Shown here: in pieces, positions 34,695-47,100 of the stretch
Numbering within the stretch: position 1 is the first letter of the stretch
Layout: every line of letters begins with the position of its first letter
Source: Taeniopygia guttata
Lineage: Eukaryota; Chordata; Aves; Passeriformes; Estrildidae
Assembly: GCF_048771995.1 (NCBI RefSeq)
Contig: NC_133024.1
Location: forward strand, 22,398,001 to 22,462,000
Direction of reading: 5' to 3'
Length of the DNA: 64,000 bases
The notes under the pieces: generated by a model
Seen by the model: only the letters and a program-made list of their open reading frames with translations
What the model was told of the DNA's origin: nothing
The model's database searches: none
Translations under genes and position numbers: made by a program

Positions 34695-37480
34695 GGCACG
34701 CATGAGGAACTGAGGTTTCAAGAATGGAGGCTACCACTGCAAATAACATCCAGTTCCATGGCTGCAAGGAGCCCAAGGGCTGGGGGAAATGCCTGAAAGG
34801 AGCGCACTTGGGACTGTGTTTATCTTGGGAAAGCAATCCTGCACTTCCTTTGGCAGCCTTGCAGTCTGAAGAAGGAGTGCATGCACTGCTGGTAGATTCA
34901 GGCTGCTATTTCATTCTGCAGTAAGGGAGAGCTCTGGCCATGGCCCAGTCCATCTGTGATTGTTAAAATCAAGTAATAAGAATATAGGGCTCACTAATAT
35001 TTGAGTGAGCTCAATACTCACCTGCCTGACTGAGTGAAGTGCATGCTGAGGTGAGGAGACCACACAGCCACTTGGCTCTTACTGTGTTAGGGGACAACTG
35101 GTGCACACTCAGCAGCCCAGGCTGGGCCAAGGAACCAGCCCAGACCCTGGTTGACCACACCCAAGTCCTGGCTGCTCTCCCTGGGGTGGCACCTTGCCAT
35201 CCCAGCTCTTGGCAGGCAGCTGGAGATAAGCTCTGCCAGCAGGCTCCTGGTTGAACATTTCAAACTAAAACAAATGTCTCCTGGCCAGAAGTTTCTGACC
35301 TCAGCAACTCTGAAGTATAGCATTGAACCCACACTAATGATGTGCTTTTGTGTTCAACTGCATCTTCAGATACAATCTGGGGTGTGAGGTCCAAGTCCCC
35401 AAGAGGGCTGAGCAGGGATCATGATTCAGGGTCCCCTGAGGAAACAGAGAGGTTTCTCTCTGTGATGGCAGAAATGAATGTCTGCATGTGCACGCCATCA
35501 GTGTCCATGTGAGATGTCCTACATCTTTCTAAGTGTTTAATGAGGACATGCAGTGGCTCCCCAGAAACCTATTTCTAGGCATTTTCCTAGTCTTCCCTCT
35601 CCCAGCTACTACAGGTGTGATTCTGAGGAGAAGCTCATGTCAGGATTCTCATTTTAGGCTTATCTTGTGTGTCTAAGTGTGCTGGAATTTCCTACAGCCG
35701 CATTGACCCCGTCCCACAGAGAAACCACAGGGGAGCAGCGTCTCCCTTACAGACCAAATGGCAGGGTACAGTCTGGGAGACTTTATTTCTTCCTTGAGTG
35801 GTGACAGGTTTCCTGTAGGAGCTTCTCTCATTGGCTGTGTGTGACACCACTAAGGAGCCTATGGGGTTGGGATAGAGAGACATCCCACATCACCTCTGCT
35901 CCATTTCCTTCTTACTCCTTTGCTGAGTTCCCATCCCAAACCTCCTCCTGAGACAGTAAGACCCTTGGTGGGTCATACCAGCCCATCTCCCAAACTCACT
36001 GAAACTCTGGTCAGTGGTAGGAACACTGCCATAAAAATGGGCCAGTTTGGTGAAGAGGGAGGAAGGTGAGGCTGAGAGGGGACAGCATGTGAACGTGAGA
36101 TCAGCACTGTTGTTCTAGCACGTTGTACCTGGGCCTCTCTGGCTCCTGCCAGGTCTGTCACAAATGAAGGTGACAGCAAGGTCTCTCAGCTAAGAGCTCA
36201 GGTAGAACTGAGCCCAAGTTCTTGATGTCTCAGCCCTCCCAGGGTGCCTACTGCCAGGGACACACAGGGGACATGCCTGGGAAGGCTGTGGCTTGTGACA
36301 CCTGTGGCCCAGCAAAACCTCGGTATCCAGAGTTGATTTTTGTGCATTTGCCCTCGTGACTCAGAGGGAGATGCGAGGAGTTAGATGTGATAACTTGGTA
36401 TTTCTACTAATAACAAACAGCATTTTAGTTCCATGCTAAAGCTTCCCTTGTACCTGTTCATGCAACAGTTTATCCAATATGTTTTCTCCCAAGGGAGAGG
36501 ATCCTTTCTCTTCTAACACTCATAGGTCAGAAGACTGTTGGGACAGCTGTCCTTCATCCATTATGGAAAATAAAGAAGATTATTGTTTTGCATGCTGTCC
36601 ACACAGCAGGAAACAAGAGGCCAAATTTGGTCCTAATTTTCACAGGGAGAAAGAATAATAGAGGGTACTGTGGTCTCTTCTCAGGGGTCTCACTCTGCTC
36701 CAAGCACAAAGCTGGTTATCCTAAGGTAAACCTGTTTGTAGTATATTACCTGGAAACAAAATTATGGGCTTTTCTGGATCCAGCATGGTTTGGATTAAGT
36801 GGGAGCAGAGTATGGGAAGTGAGCAGGCACTCAGTACTGTTTGTACAACAGTACTAATTCTCAGCCTCAGCAGCTCAAGCTTGGCAGTTTCTGTGCCCTG
36901 ATTTTCACATCACGTATCATTTTTGCTTTAACTTCTTAAAAATGCACTTGCTGCAGTAATAGAGGAAATAAAAATACTGAAAATGGAAGACTGAGGATTA
37001 GTCATTAGTCAAGAAGTGGAAATCCAGGGCACATGAAACCCCTTAAAGTGAGTGTCGATCCCACGGCTCCCAAGGAGCACTTTGCTCTTTCAGAGCCTGA
37101 ACTGACCAGCAGAATACACTTCTGGTATTGAGGAGGTTGGCAAGGGCTGAGCAAGTGCAATGCCCTGCACTCAAAGACTTGGTGCAGAGTTGCTAAAATC
37201 AGAAGAATGGGAAGTCTCTGATTTTATCTCTGAGCAGTATCTTGGACACCAGAACCCCAGACCGTCAGGCACGTGGCCCCAGCATCAACTACTGTTGATG
37301 TTCAGCCCTGACAATGATCCCAACATGGAAATGTTTGTGGCTCACCCTGCAGATGGGTGCCAGAAGGACTCATGCCATGCCCCATCAGAGCTAAGAGAAG
37401 TCCACAGGACACTTGCTATCCACCTTCCATGTTCTCCACAGACAAAGAAACACACAAAGACACCTGCCACGTTCTTTTGT
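34695..37480. other. Intergenic, no gene recognised
   Basis: The sequence between the minisatellite and the AT-rich block on the right has short frames only and no recognised repeat. Confidence 0.45.
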
Positions 37481-37668
37481 CTTTTTTTTTTTTTTTAATT
37501 ATTCCTTCATATTCAAACTTCACAAACAGTGTGAACTTGTACAATACCTCAGAAAGTGAAACTTACAAAAAAAGTGCTGGTAACATTAAAAAAAACAAAA
37601 ACAAAAAAACAAACATCATTCTTAGCAACATCAATTACTCTTCCACACAAAACAGAAACCTTGTAAAA

Positions 37669-37674
37669 TTTATT
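37669..37674 (-). terminator. AATAAA polyadenylation signal, candidate end of the minus-strand transcript
   Basis: This minus-strand AATAAA is the leftmost canonical hexamer I noticed at the edge of the AT-rich block; further copies lie at about 37.81 and 37.94 kb. Cleavage would be expected 10-30 bases to the left. Which of the signals is used cannot be told from sequence alone. Confidence 0.3.
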
Positions 37675-37753
37675 TCCGTATTTTTTTAAGGCGTAATACT
37701 TCCGTATAAAGTATATGCAAGAGATAAAACTTCACAGTATTCCAAAATGTCAC

Positions 37754-37772
37754 AATAATAATAATAATAATA
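37754..37772. repeat. (ATA)n microsatellite
   Basis: About six ATA units lie close to the presumed transcript end. Confidence 0.85.
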
Positions 37773-38150
37773 TAGTATAATGAAGCGCTACAGTTAATTT
37801 TCTTTTTTTATTTTTTTTTCCTGTTTTAAATAACAAATACAAGTCACAGGTAAATATACGTGAGAAAAATACGAGGCTAATATTAAATGGCAGGTAAGGA
37901 TACTCTCACTGTAAGAAAAAACTGGCAGGATGTGTGTATTTATTCTATATTTTAAAGCACTTGATAGAAAAGGCGTATGCAAGGTATTTTTTTTTTTAAC
38001 AATTTTCTATTTGCTTGTTTTTGATAACTGACATACCATTTACAGAGTATAATGAGAGAAAAAAAAGGAACTTAACCCCTCAAAACTTTCGACCTGCTCT
38101 TTACATCGTCACAAACCGTGTTTCTGGAGAGATGCCTGTACAGCTGCGGG

Positions 38151-38173
38151 GTGTGTGTGTGTGTGTGTGTGTG
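38151..38173. repeat. (GT)n microsatellite
   Basis: About eleven GT units lead into a GC-richer stretch (GCGCACAGCGG) that is unusual in this otherwise AT-rich block. Confidence 0.9.
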
Positions 38174-38727
38174 CGCACAGCGGTGTGTGCAGGGCTGTGC
38201 GGGTGGGTGGCTGTCTCCTCACACGGGCAGAGAGTCATGTCCTGCGCGGGGACCAAATCCTGAAGTCTCCACTTGGCAGGACAATGCCCGAGGTCATCCT
38301 CACTGGTTGCCTGCACAAAGACTTAAGGATTCAGGCCTGGCTGCAGTTTCCCACTCACTCGGCATCTGTTGTCTGCTGGGAATTCCTTTGGCCCCAAGAA
38401 GAAAATGTCCAATTTTTACTTTTTACATCCGCACACAAGAGCGTGTGCTCTCCCCTCCACCATTTAGCTCCCATCCTCGCCACAGAGCACAGACCAAGGA
38501 GAAATTTGTGCCTGGGTCCCAGCCAGTAGCACGAGCAATGGGAACGCGGATGGATGCGCCGGGTTCCCAGCACCCCTGGCCCCCGCACGCCCTGCCCGTG
38601 CTCACAGCAGCCACTCAGCCCACGGGGAACAAAAAGACAGCAGATAGCATTAACACATCAGTAAGGTGCTCAAAGAAAAAAAGGCAGCTCCCACTCCTGG
38701 AATGGGAAGCCACATAAGGTGCTTCAA

Positions 38728-38771
38728 AAAGTTTTTTTTTCCTTTTTTTTTTTTCCTTTTTTTTTTTTTTG
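38728..38771. repeat. T tracts interrupted by CC
   Basis: Three long T runs are separated by CC. On the minus strand these are A tracts with GG spacers. Similar T runs recur at about 39.06 and 39.44 kb. Confidence 0.85.
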
Positions 38772-39297
38772 TCAGTTTCAGACATTTTAAAAAAAGGGCT
38801 GATTGAGCATGTGGTATGTGAGAGCAAGGCCGAGAGTTTTGAGATTTCTAACATCCTCCATAAATAAGCACTTCTTCAGGGCAGGATGCATTTTTGTTTG
38901 CTTGCTTTGTTGGTGGTTTTTTTTTTGTTGTTATCTTTGTGGTAGTTTAGTTTAGATGCAATTTTATTTTCATATAAACCAAAAAAAAGTAACAAACCAA
39001 CCCAATGTGTGAATTAGCATAAAAGTCTAACTGTGTTATTGGGTTGAGGCTTTGTTTTTCTTTTTTTTTTTTTTTTTTTGCCCATTCATTCATTTAGCAC
39101 CGTTCCTTTTTATTCTGGTTACAACCCAATTCCTTCTGTAATTATTGAATGTACAGAAAGGACCAAGTAGTTGTTTTTATTTTTTGTGATCTGTTTCAAG
39201 AGCCCAACCATAATTCCTCTGCTGCTGCTGTGTTTGTGTAGTATCTGGTTTCATGAGCTTAAGGAGAAAGATTAGTCTGCTGATATTTAAGGTTGAC

Positions 39298-39337
39298 GTG
39301 TGTTTGTATGCATACACTTTGTTCTATACATACACAC
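39298..39337 (-). ncRNA. Short hairpin, possible MIR568 counterpart
   Basis: The 40-bp sequence forms a stem of about twelve pairs with one mismatch: GTGTGT...TGTAT against ATACA...ACACAC. The loop is about 15 nt. It lies roughly 1.8 kb from the presumed 3' end of ZBTB20; human MIR568 is, from memory, about 2 kb from the human 3' end on the same strand and is likewise rich in GUAUACACAC-type sequence. The stem is short for a canonical pre-miRNA and GT/AT-rich sequence folds easily, so this is tentative. Confidence 0.15.
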
Positions 39338-42300
39338 TGCATGGAGTACATTGGAACTGGAGATAAAGTCAACTGGGTTCAAACACATATGCACTGTCTT
39401 CCCCTATGTATTTGAAACAGTCTGGAGCTTTGATTTTATTTCTTTTTTTTTTTTTTTTTTAAAGTGCATTTAAAGCAAAATAACTGGCATTCACATACCC
39501 CATGGAAAACATGATTGCAGTGGAAAGCATGACCATGCTAAACTCCTTGGACTTGACAACGCCAAAAGCAAATGGGGCAGTGACAGGCCTTGGTGTAGGC
39601 AGCTATTCTTGGGCAGCACCATTGGCAAGGAGGGAAGGCAGGAGGTGGTGGAAGGGAAATTGCTTTAGAGGTTGTTTCCAATTCTGACACAGCTTTGTCA
39701 TTCCCAATACAGCTTCCTTTATGATGATTAATGACCTCTGTCTTATGGCTGTACCCATCTGACTCTCCCTAGTTCTGTTTTTTATCGTCTGTGTGTGTCC
39801 CAAGTGCCAGCATCTATTAGGAATAAGGCACTATTAAAATTATAGTTTTACAAAAGATGCAAAATAATCCAACTCTACCAATCCCAACTGCCCACACTGC
39901 TCTCCTCACCCCCATCCCTTTTCTGGGGGAAATATTGCATGTGATAAGACTCTATTCATATGTTCTCCAAATGTGTCAAATGTAGGCTTTGGACAAATGT
40001 TTTAAGTCCATCAGCACCAAAGATGGGTAGGAATGTACCCTTTCTCTTTTATGTATGTGCACACATGCAGACTTGTTAATTGGGAGAGGGGGAATAACGA
40101 CACCATTCCCATGCTGCTCCTCCCAGGCTTTAGAGCCGAGCCTAAAATATGAACTTTCAATACATCATCCAGAACATCTACATTTACTGGATCATTTATG
40201 GAAGCAGTTGAGGGGTTTTTCATTCCACCACCCAGATGCTACAGGTTTTAGAGGTGGATTTCTGGAAGGGCAAGCTCCAGGAAAGCCTGCATGGACCATC
40301 CTGCTCTGCAGGGAAATGGCACAGGTGGGTGCCCACCCTTGGTCTTGCCTGCCAGACAGACAGACACTTCTCAGGGGCTGCTTTGCGCTGATTCTTACAA
40401 TCAGAAAAGCTTCTCCAGCAAATTTGGCTCCTCTGTGGCGTCAGGGACACTGACTGTGCAGTGGCATTTGGATCTCTGTCTTTGCTCATGAGCAGCTGTG
40501 GACTGTGAGCCACTTTTCCATTGTGCCAACATGCTCTTTCCTCTCCATGGTTCTGACCTGTGAACAAGCAATGTTCCAGTAACTGGGTGGTTCATTTGCC
40601 CTAAAAACACTGCAGTCAGCCCATCATAAGGTGCATTAGCTATGGCAGCTAATATATCCTTCTCTTGCTAAAATGTCCATGAACTACCTTCCCTTTGCCA
40701 GGATCCCACTGGCTCTTCTCACCTTTCACCAAAGGCTAGGCTGCCTCATTAAGCAGAGTATAGCTGAAAATGAGAAAAGCAAGCAGACAGGAGGGGTAAT
40801 AGCAAAGAAAATATGAGACCAGACGGTCCAGCATTTAAGTTCTAGACTAGTCACTTTAGCCACCATCATCAAAATGGACTGAGATTAAAGGAGTCTAAAC
40901 TGCTGCGGACTGGGTTTTTAGAAGTGACACAAACTGTGGGAGGGAAATGAGTTGCCTTTTTTTTCTTTTAGTGGTTTAAGTAATCTTGATAAGGCCACAA
41001 ACTGCATTTGTCTTTTCAATGTGAGTGCTTGAAAATAACATGAATTGAAATTGAGTGCTTCACAAAGCTAGAATTGAAATTGGAGAGAAGAGCCACCACA
41101 CGCTCGCTACAGCTGCACTATAGGAGAGAGGAGCATCTGAGGAGGTGGTGGTGGAGGGTGTCTCCTTGGGAAGACGTGCTACGTGTGGAAAGGGAAAGGA
41201 GCTCACAGTATCTCCCAGCTCCCCTTCCTCTCACCACCACCTTACTGTTTTGTTGGACACCTATAGACAAGTAGCACTTCTAAAGAGCCTCCTCCTGTTG
41301 TCTCTCACATATGTAAGCTGGGGAAGGGGAGGAGGCTGGTATAATTACAAAAGGGGAAAAAGAAGGCACATGATTTTACTCAGTCCTGACTGAACCCACA
41401 TTTTGAAAGCAAGGGCAGTTTAGGTGGAGGACAAAAAAGTGCTCAGTGGAGCGGGTGCTCACTGAGAAGAAATCTCAGGGCAAAGGAAGTGGGAGAATAA
41501 AAAGGAAAGGCAGGAGAAATGAAGGCCACATTCAGCTTTCTGTCTGCTTGACAGTCTCAAGATTTGGCTGCATTATTGTCCAGGAAGGAAAAGAGTCTGG
41601 TTGGTCTCAAATGTAGCCCAGTTACATATCTCCAGTTTCTGTTATGGCTGTTGGTGTCCTCCTCTTTCCCTTTTCTCCAGTCCCATGAACACCTGGAGCA
41701 CTGCTTTAGTCTCTCAAGCCTGTTTTTCAAACATTAAGAACATGGCACACCTCTTTGGTCACCCTCAGCCTCTACTCCTCCTCAAATCCAGACCAGTGAT
41801 CAAACAGAGCAGTGCTCCCTGCTGGTCACTCCCACTGCTGAGGTGCCCAAGAAGGCTTGATGGAGAATGCAAAGCAACCTCATAGTTTCAGTGGGGTTAG
41901 TGAGTTGTTCACAAAAGCCACTGTCAGGATGAGGGCAAACCAAGGGAGTTGTTGACTGAGAAACAGATGTCATTTACAGAGGTCATTATGAGCATCATGT
42001 CTCAGTCACCTTCCCCTTGCACACTGCCACGTCCAGGTACCGTAAGTTTTCTGTCTCCTCCAGTGACTGCAAGCCTTTCTCATTCCTGTGGTTGATGGGA
42101 GGAGTAGATCTGATGGTCCAGCTTTAGAATTCCAAAACACAGTTTCCTAAATTTTCCCCAACTCTCTAAGTCAAAAATGCATTCAGTTTCTCTCTCTCCC
42201 TCCTGCCACCCCCACCAAATTTGCTCAGGAGATCATAAGGCAGAGTAATGAGAAGTAGGATCACCAACAGCTCTATGAAGACACAGGGTGGTAAAATGCT

Positions 42301-44102
42301 TCCCTACAAACTCACAGTCCAGTGTTTGTGACATTTCATAAATAACTTTTTTTTTTAAAAAAAGAATAACACAAGAACAATCCCTTTACTTACTCATCTG
42401 AAACAAAATAAACAGCAGTGGCTACAAACTTCTTCTTGTAACAATTACAAAAAAACTCCCAACAATACAATTCCCCAACTTTTAACACGCGCCTTGAATG
42501 TTTTTTTTTTTTCATGTTAAACCTCAAAACTGCAGCATATCCTTAAGGGCAAACTTTTCAATTAGTTTTTTCTTTCTTTTCTTTTTTTTTTTTTTTAAAT
42601 AATGTGTTCACCAAAAAGAAAAAAATTCCACAAAACAGTCTTGTACCAAGAAAATGCATTCAAAAATAGAAAATACTACACAACAAAAATATGTACCCTT
42701 CCTTTCCAAAAGAGTCTTCACAAAAATGTAGAAAAATGCCAACCATTTTTTTCCTTTCCTGAATGCTTAACTTTCAACCTAGGGCACAATTATTTATTGA
42801 CTTATAATGTCTGTTTTTGCATAAAATATGGAAGATAAAACCCAACTGTCAGGACTGTGACGTTACAAACAACACCTCATTATTCTCCCCACCCCACATT
42901 CCCTCCTCAGAAAACAAAACACAGAAAGCCAATGTTTCAACAACTGATTGAAAGTCATCAGGTTAGGGAAACCCATTAGCTGATATGGGGATTTGAAGAT
43001 GCTGGCATAACAGGAAAATCATCTGTCTTTTAAAATGTATGCTTTTTGAATTCATCTCAACACGAGTCTCTGCCCCACTGTACTCAAATGACCAGGCACT
43101 ATGGAGACAGGACACTGCTGGGCATAGAAAGATCTGGGAAGAATTTGGGGTCGGGAGCCCAGGGACCGCACGTGGGTGTGCGCATGCACGTGGCGTTTCA
43201 CTTGCAAAGAACACTTTCCATTTTGAAAGACAGAGAGGATGTTTCCATATGCCTTAAAAGTGCAAGGGCCATTTCTTAGTAGTTAAATATGCAGAAGTTT
43301 TACTATGCTTAATAATCAAGTCCATTTTTCTGGCAAAGGCAAGCCAGAGATAGATCGCATCAGTTCACGGCTGGGAGTGGGTGACAGCTGAAAACTGGTA
43401 GGCAAAAAGTGTCACACCAAGGTGCATACAGATTTATTCAGTGGGAAAGTGTTTTGCCTACCTTGAAAAATGTTCAAGGGATATTATGCAATTAACACAG
43501 CCAAAAGACCAACTGTTTTGACAGCAATAAACTCTAGCAGTGGGGAATTGGATGCTATGGGGAAGGCAGCTGTATCTTGCACGCATGTGGCTAAATCCAT
43601 CCTCTGTGTACCTCTTTTGACTTCATTGCAAAAACATCTGCTTGCACCAGGGATGAATTTGCCCCATGTGGTTCTGGATTTTATGTCTGTTTGCCATGTA
43701 GGAGCCCAACCCTGCAGAACACTGTGCTAGAATATTCCAGATGGCAGAGTTAGGATCAAAAAGGCTTCTCTCTTCTTCTGTTTGAGTTTGTTTTTTTTTT
43801 CTAGCAAAGTTTTAAAGGATGCTTCCAGCACAAGAAGGAAGAGGAGAGCTTTTTCTTAGCCTTTTCCACTGCATGGCTGTGTGTTTTCCTTTTTTCAAAT
43901 GGCAAAATGTGTTTGTGTTTACTTCCAGTGCATTTTTTTCTCATAAATTCAAAACAAAAAGGAAACATTACTTTTCCCATCCTTCAAAAGGAAACAAAAC
44001 CAAAACAGACTGATAAAGTACAATACAATAAAAATCAGGCATTATAAAAGACAACATGATGTGCAACAGCAATACCAAAGAAACAAAAATTTAAAAACTT
44101 AT

Positions 44103-44117
44103 TTATATATATATATT
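44103..44117. repeat. (AT)n short microsatellite
   Basis: About seven AT units in the AT-rich block. Confidence 0.7.
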
Positions 44118-47100
44118 AGGATACAGGTATGAATAAGCCAAGAAAGCTATCTAACCCCACTACTAGATGATTGGTAAGCATTGGTTAAGAAATACGTAAG
44201 GCTATTCTGAGATTTCTAACTTAACACAGTTAACCACTGCTTCTCTCACACCTTCACTTCCTAAATTTTTCACCTTTCACTCACTGGTCTTTTATGTCTT
44301 GAAACTGATTTCTTTTCCTTTTCTTATTTTTTGGTCTACAGTAGAATTACATGTTAATAACAATAGCAAAACAAAACTCAAACTTGTTGTGAGAGTAAGT
44401 TGGTGCCACATCCATGATGCAGAAGAAAGAAGACAGACAACAGAACAACCGCATTCAGTTTTTCACACACAAAGCATATTTGAGGGCAACAACATAGCTG
44501 ACCAAAACAAGTTTGGAGGGGCAAGCAGCAGAAGATGTAGGTTTACAACTAGACCACCAACCAGAGCCTGGTCTTTCACCTTTACCAATGTCTATGAGGA
44601 CAACAGGAGCGCATTTGCCATGTGGCTTTGCCATTCCTGTCACCTGGCACAACAGCTAATCTGGCATCTACTTCACCACTAAATGCACACCTGGTTTGAT
44701 AGAAAACCAAAAGGAAAAGAAAAGGTAAAAGGCTCCTAGGTGAGGCCAAGTGTATCTCTTGGTCACCTTGGCTGATTGTGACAAATCCTCAGCCAGTGGG
44801 ATATCAGTGAGAGAGGGCACCTGGCTGGCAGGTCATTGGGGAGCAGTTTTGAAGTGAACTCAGGCTGTCTAAGGTGATGTGACAGTTGGTTAGCCTCCTC
44901 CATTAGGGGAAAAGTGATGAACTCCGACAGGTTACCCTGGGATCGTTCCATTAGTATAAATTCTCTTAGTTCAGCAGGGATGAGAAAGCATACATTCTCT
45001 GCTGCTTCTGAATTGCCTTTGTAAATGTCAGCATCACCAGCCACTAGAAATGCATTCCCTACCAACTTGGCTACAGCAATGTGATTGAAGCTCCACAGTG
45101 AATCCTGGCATTTTCTTTTTATAGTGGAACTTCTGAAATGTAACATTTTCCTCAAGGGTAAGCAGTGAAATTACTATAATGCTGAAAATATCACTAGCAT
45201 TTTCTTGAGCCATAACTATGCCACAGTCCCAGCAAAAACTCAAGCTGATCCTCAGTAGTGCTTGTCAATGTTGAGGAAAGGAACATACAGAAACAAAATG
45301 ATCAAACAGTTCGGGGAATTCTGTTTTGGATCTAGCCCACTGGCCAAAGGGATTTTTGTTTGTGAGAAAAGGTGCAACAATGAAGCAAGATGACAAATGG
45401 AGAATTATGGAAGTTAGTGTTTCTCCATCTGGAGAAAAATAGGGCATTAAGTTATGCGGCATCTCTAGTCAGCAACATATGTTTTGGCTTCTTAAAATAA
45501 ACCTCAAGTAATCCTTGGTTTCTCAGTCAAGCACTGTCTACATGGGGCTATAGTACCATGCTGAAAAAAACGAAAAGAGTTTGTGCTATATTTAAATGTA
45601 GTTCCAGTTAAACTAGTTTCAAACTGACCATGTAAAAAGGAACAACTTACTTAAAAGCCATTAAAATTATACAATCACACTTATGCCCAGGAACTGGTGT
45701 GAGTGAGCGCTGTAACCAAGTGGGAACATAAGCTAGAATTTGGCTTTTAAAAAATGGTTTGTTCTTGTTTACATGGATTAGACACTTCTGTTGAAACTGA
45801 GTCTGCTGGAATCAGGTTTAAACAGGTTGAATTCAAACCCAGATTTGGAGCATGGCTCAAAGCCCACTTCTTCAGGTTGCAGTACTTTTAAAAAACTAGT
45901 GCAAATGGCATCTTATCACAGCATTGCAAACATGCAGCGTTCCTCTCCTTGTCCAAATATGGTTGCCATCAGGTCACACCACAAGGGAGGAATATGCAGC
46001 AATCAGTCAGCCAGAACAGCTCAACCTACAGAAGTTCTTTATTTTACCACAGCAGGAAAGGCACTCTGGACACAGCAGACTCAGTAAACCCTCAGCTTCA
46101 CTTTTTTTTTTTTTTGGAGCAGTCCACTACTCGTCTTTAACAATGCTAATCCACTCTGACAGTAGCAATATATGCAGCTGCCTTAAACAAGGAAACAAAA
46201 ACTCACCTCAGCAAAAGCAAGGAGTATTGGCTCATTATATGAATTAACTTCAGCAGACAGATTTCATTTTCTTCCATATAACAGCTCTGTAACTGTCACT
46301 ACTCTTATGGACAAATGCCACTTTACAAAACAAAGGTGTTCTGCCTCTGTATATGCTGGCTCTCAAATAAACTGTGTTTTTGTTGGGCATCCACTGACTT
46401 ATTACTGGAAGTTGACCTTCCAGTGTCCTTTTCATCTTAGAGGGTTCCTGCAGATGGCAAAGAAACAGGCTGCATGTTCCACTGTCCCGCTTGCTTTCAA
46501 GGGAAGAGTCATTCAGTAGTTAATCTAACAGTACATCAGGGCATATCTCCAGTTCTTCTCTTCCAGTCCATTCGAGCCAGGACGGCTGGATTCTAAGAAT
46601 GGAAATCTCAAAGCTCACCAGAACAACATATCCTTAACTCCAAAGTCTCTCCTGGTTCCAGACTTGTTCCTTCCCACCCAACACCTGCCTCTTGCATACC
46701 ACTCTTTAGTTCTTGACACTTTTGTCAAACGAGGCAGCCCAAGAGACTGAGCAGTAGCATCTGCTTTGCATTGTTCACTCTCTGAAAGGTCTGTACTACC
46801 CATGTCTTGGTACTAATGAAGCCAAAATACCTTAGTTTCAAATCTAAGCCGAAGTTCAGGGCATGAATAGATTTCTAGTCCTCCAATTACTCTAGCCTTT
46901 TGTTAGCAATTCTTTTCTTAGCAATCCTCTTCTCTGTCCATGAAACCCTGTGATACATCAGACAGGCAATCTCTCCACTACAGGACCAAAGCAGATGAAC
47001 TCATGTTTTACATTCTTCTCCCAGTTCCTCTACAGAACATTTTTCAATATCCTGTTTTACCTGGCTAAAGCTGCAATTATAGTCTTACTGAAGAGATTCA

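Noticed and set aside
28773-37480. TIGIT or ZNF80 orthologues expected from mammalian synteny
   Set aside because: No C2H2 linker pattern and no Ig V-set exon could be seen on either strand. ZNF80 is probably mammal-specific.
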